Shown piece by piece: positions 5,398 to 6,771 of a stretch of 6,771 bases of DNA (position 1 is the stretch's first letter; every line of letters starts with the position of its first letter). Both the position numbers and the translations under genes were made by a program. This DNA is from Planctomycetota bacterium (GTDB lineage: Bacteria > Planctomycetota > Planctomycetia > Pirellulales > UBA7805), in contig JAUWIQ010000109.1 in NCBI GenBank assembly GCA_030605285.1, positions 1 through 6,771 on the forward strand, in the 5' to 3' direction. The notes beneath the pieces are model-generated. The model ran no database searches. It had not been told where the DNA came from and saw nothing but the letters and a program-made list of their open reading frames with translations.

Positions 5398-6231
5398 TCA
5401 GTCAGAAATGGCTGAAAACTCAAGCGTCGTCTGCATGGGCTGAGCATAGGTTTTGGCAAGGCGAATTTCCAAGCGCGCCCCGTACGGCAAAATTTGCATG
5501 GCTTTGATTGTGGAATCGGGGCCGTCGATCTGCTCAAAGTGCAGCTGCGGTGTCACCGCAAAGGGCGGACAGAAGGCAAGATGAATGGACTCGGTCCGCT
5601 GCCCCAACTGAAATTGTGATCGCACCTGACCACGACAGATATCCTGGTCACATTCACCGCGGATACGCTCTATTCGATGGCTCACTCCCTCGGGGAGCCC
5701 CTGAGAATCGGAGTTGGAAAATGGATCGTTTTCGAGTGACAGAGGTCTGGTACGCACCTGAGGGCGACGCCAGAATTTTCTTGGCTTGCGCGTGTCTCGT
5801 CGAATTACCCCTCTTAGCCAGTACCCTTCCTCCATTGCGAGAAGTGCCACCATGGCGCAAATGCCATAAGGAGAACTCCCCGGCAAAGAAACCGCCGCTG
5901 CGGATGAGGCCAGCCCCACAAAAGGCAGCGACTGAACGACCCAGAACCAAACCGTTTTTCCCCGCCAGCAGACCTGGACCCCGCGATGCATCACCGCGGC
6001 GAGAAACGCCAGCAGGGCCCCCACCCCAACCAGTTCCGCAGGGGTCAAGGGCGTAGTCAAGCCACCCTGAAACCGCCGGGCGAGCATCAGCGCGGCAAAC
6101 GCGAGGAGCAGGAAACCACCAGACAAGCTCAGCGCAGACCACCAAGCCCGCGCAAATTGGGCCAACTCGAATGATCGTGCAGGATGGCCCGTAAGGACCG
6201 ATCCTCCGGCGGCCATTCCACGTGCATCCAT
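5398..6231 (-). CDS. Unknown four-span membrane protein with a soluble C-terminal domain
   Basis: The 277-residue product has four hydrophobic segments in its first half: about residues 30-51 (core LSGGFLLLAFAALMLA), 66-82 (ELVGVGALLAFLAAVMH), 94-114 (VWFWVVQSLPFVGLASSAA) and 121-134 (YGICAMVALLAM, shortest and least certain). A strongly basic stretch (RGVIRRDTRKPRKFWRR, 140-156) follows the last one, placing the C-terminus in the cytoplasm by the positive-inside rule. The remainder, about 190-277, alternates hydrophobic and polar residues and reads as a small beta-rich domain (IHLAFCPPF at 216-224, ARLEIRL at 252-258). The three Cys at 194, 199 and 221 are in this part. No family is recognised. 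GGAG at 6242-6239 sits seven bases before the ATG, and the metK stop is only 25 bases upstream, so it is very likely co-transcribed with metK. Nothing in the sequence links its function to S-adenosylmethionine. Confidence 0.75.
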   Translation of the reverse strand: MDARGMAAGGSVLTGHPARSFELAQFARAWWSALSLSGGFLLLAFAALMLARRFQGGLTTPLTPAELVGVGALLAFLAAVMHRGVQVCWRGKTVWFWVVQSLPFVGLASSAAAVSLPGSSPYGICAMVALLAMEEGYWLRGVIRRDTRKPRKFWRRPQVRTRPLSLENDPFSNSDSQGLPEGVSHRIERIRGECDQDICRGQVRSQFQLGQRTESIHLAFCPPFAVTPQLHFEQIDGPDSTIKAMQILPYGARLEIRLAKTYAQPMQTTLEFSAISD

Positions 6232-6256
6232 GCCCGCTCTCCGTAAATCGCAAAGG

Positions 6257-6771
6257 TTATTCGGCCGTCACTTGAGCCAAGCCGGCGGCTTCGGCGAGTT
6301 CTTCTGCCCTGTCGGTCCGCTCCCAGGTGAGTTCCGGTTCCGTGCGGCCGAAATGTCCCCCGGCCGTTGTCTGACGATAAATGGGACGTCGCAGATCAAG
6401 GTATTCAATAATCCCTCGGGGCGTCAGTTCAAAACATTTCCGGATCAATTCGCAAAGCCGGGCGTCATCGATACGGCCTGTTCCCTGGGTATCGACATGC
6501 ACGCTAACCGGTGCGGCAATACCGATCGCATAAGCAAGTTGCACTTCGCAACGCTCTGCCAGATTTGCTGCGACAATATTCTTCGCTACATGGCGCGCCA
6601 TGTAGGCAGCACTGCGATCGACCTTCGTGGGATCCTTTCCACTAAAGGCTCCGCCCCCGTGACGCCCCCAACCGCCGTAAGTATCGACAATAATCTTACG
6701 TCCCGTCAGACCACAATCGCCATGCGGGCCACCACTCACAAAACGCCCCGTCGGATTAATGTGGTATTTGA
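6257..6771 (-). CDS. metK: S-adenosylmethionine synthetase, C-terminal part (truncated by the window edge)
   Basis: This cytoplasmic enzyme makes S-adenosylmethionine from methionine and ATP. The last 170 residues are visible; the N-terminal half (of about 390 in the family) lies beyond the right edge. The visible part begins with the frame [10 protein letters not shown], runs into [20 protein letters not shown], then [19 protein letters not shown], the P-loop-like and Lys-containing motifs that bind phosphate and metal in the family. [12 protein letters not shown] and the closing GGHFGR...LTWERTDRA complete the conserved C-terminal domain. All key residues in this part appear intact and the C-terminus ends at the normal place. 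The GPHGDCG segment has Cys where Ala is more usual, a conservative change. The next gene begins 25 bases after the stop, with its own ribosome site. Confidence 0.97.
   Translation of the reverse strand, partial: KYHINPTGRFVSGGPHGDCGLTGRKIIVDTYGGWGRHGGGAFSGKDPTKVDRSAAYMARHVAKNIVAANLAERCEVQLAYAIGIAAPVSVHVDTQGTGRIDDARLCELIRKCFELTPRGIIEYLDLRRPIYRQTTAGGHFGRTEPELTWERTDRAEELAEAAGLAQVTAE

Noticed and set aside
5654..6253. Second minus-strand frame of 199 codons overlapping the four-span membrane protein
   Set aside because: The frame used by the membrane protein has a good ribosome site, coherent hydrophobic segments and correct spacing to metK; this one is Gly/Arg/Trp-rich without structure.

Overview
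The window looks like a chromosomal housekeeping stretch from a planctomycete, probably a Pirellula-like lineage. That is an inference from three things: a UAP1-type (eukaryote-like) UDP-sugar pyrophosphorylase next to a mannose-1-phosphate guanylyltransferase, an argininosuccinate synthase carrying motifs also found in animal enzymes, and membrane-anchored proteins I cannot assign to a known family. No insertion sequence, phage gene, CRISPR array, tRNA or rRNA was recognised.

Layout from left to right. Positions 1-241 (minus) hold the N-terminal part of an unknown single-span membrane protein that runs off the left edge. A roughly 320-base divergent intergenic region separates it from a plus-strand gene (562-1209) for an unknown N-terminally anchored protein. 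That gene collides tail to tail, with a 7-base overlap, with argG (1203-2417, minus). Everything to the right is also on the minus strand. In transcription order this is: metK (C-terminal part, entering from the right edge), a four-span membrane protein 25 bases downstream of it, a 244-base gap, a UAP1-like uridylyltransferase (3762-5153), a GDP-mannose pyrophosphorylase (2578-3681) and argG.

The two nucleotidyltransferases form a plausible nucleotide-sugar activation pair, making a UDP-sugar (probably UDP-GlcNAc) and GDP-mannose for envelope or exopolysaccharide glycans. metK and argG are unrelated core metabolism (S-adenosylmethionine and arginine synthesis). The gaps of 80 and 160 bases between uap, manC and argG allow read-through, but a promoter-like sequence and a hairpin before argG suggest it also has its own control.

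The least ordinary parts are non-obvious. The gap upstream of the UAP1-like gene contains a possible 36-residue single-span membrane peptide, plus an inverted repeat wrapped around a promoter-like sequence. I see no convincing new multi-gene system; the findings are modest and scored accordingly.
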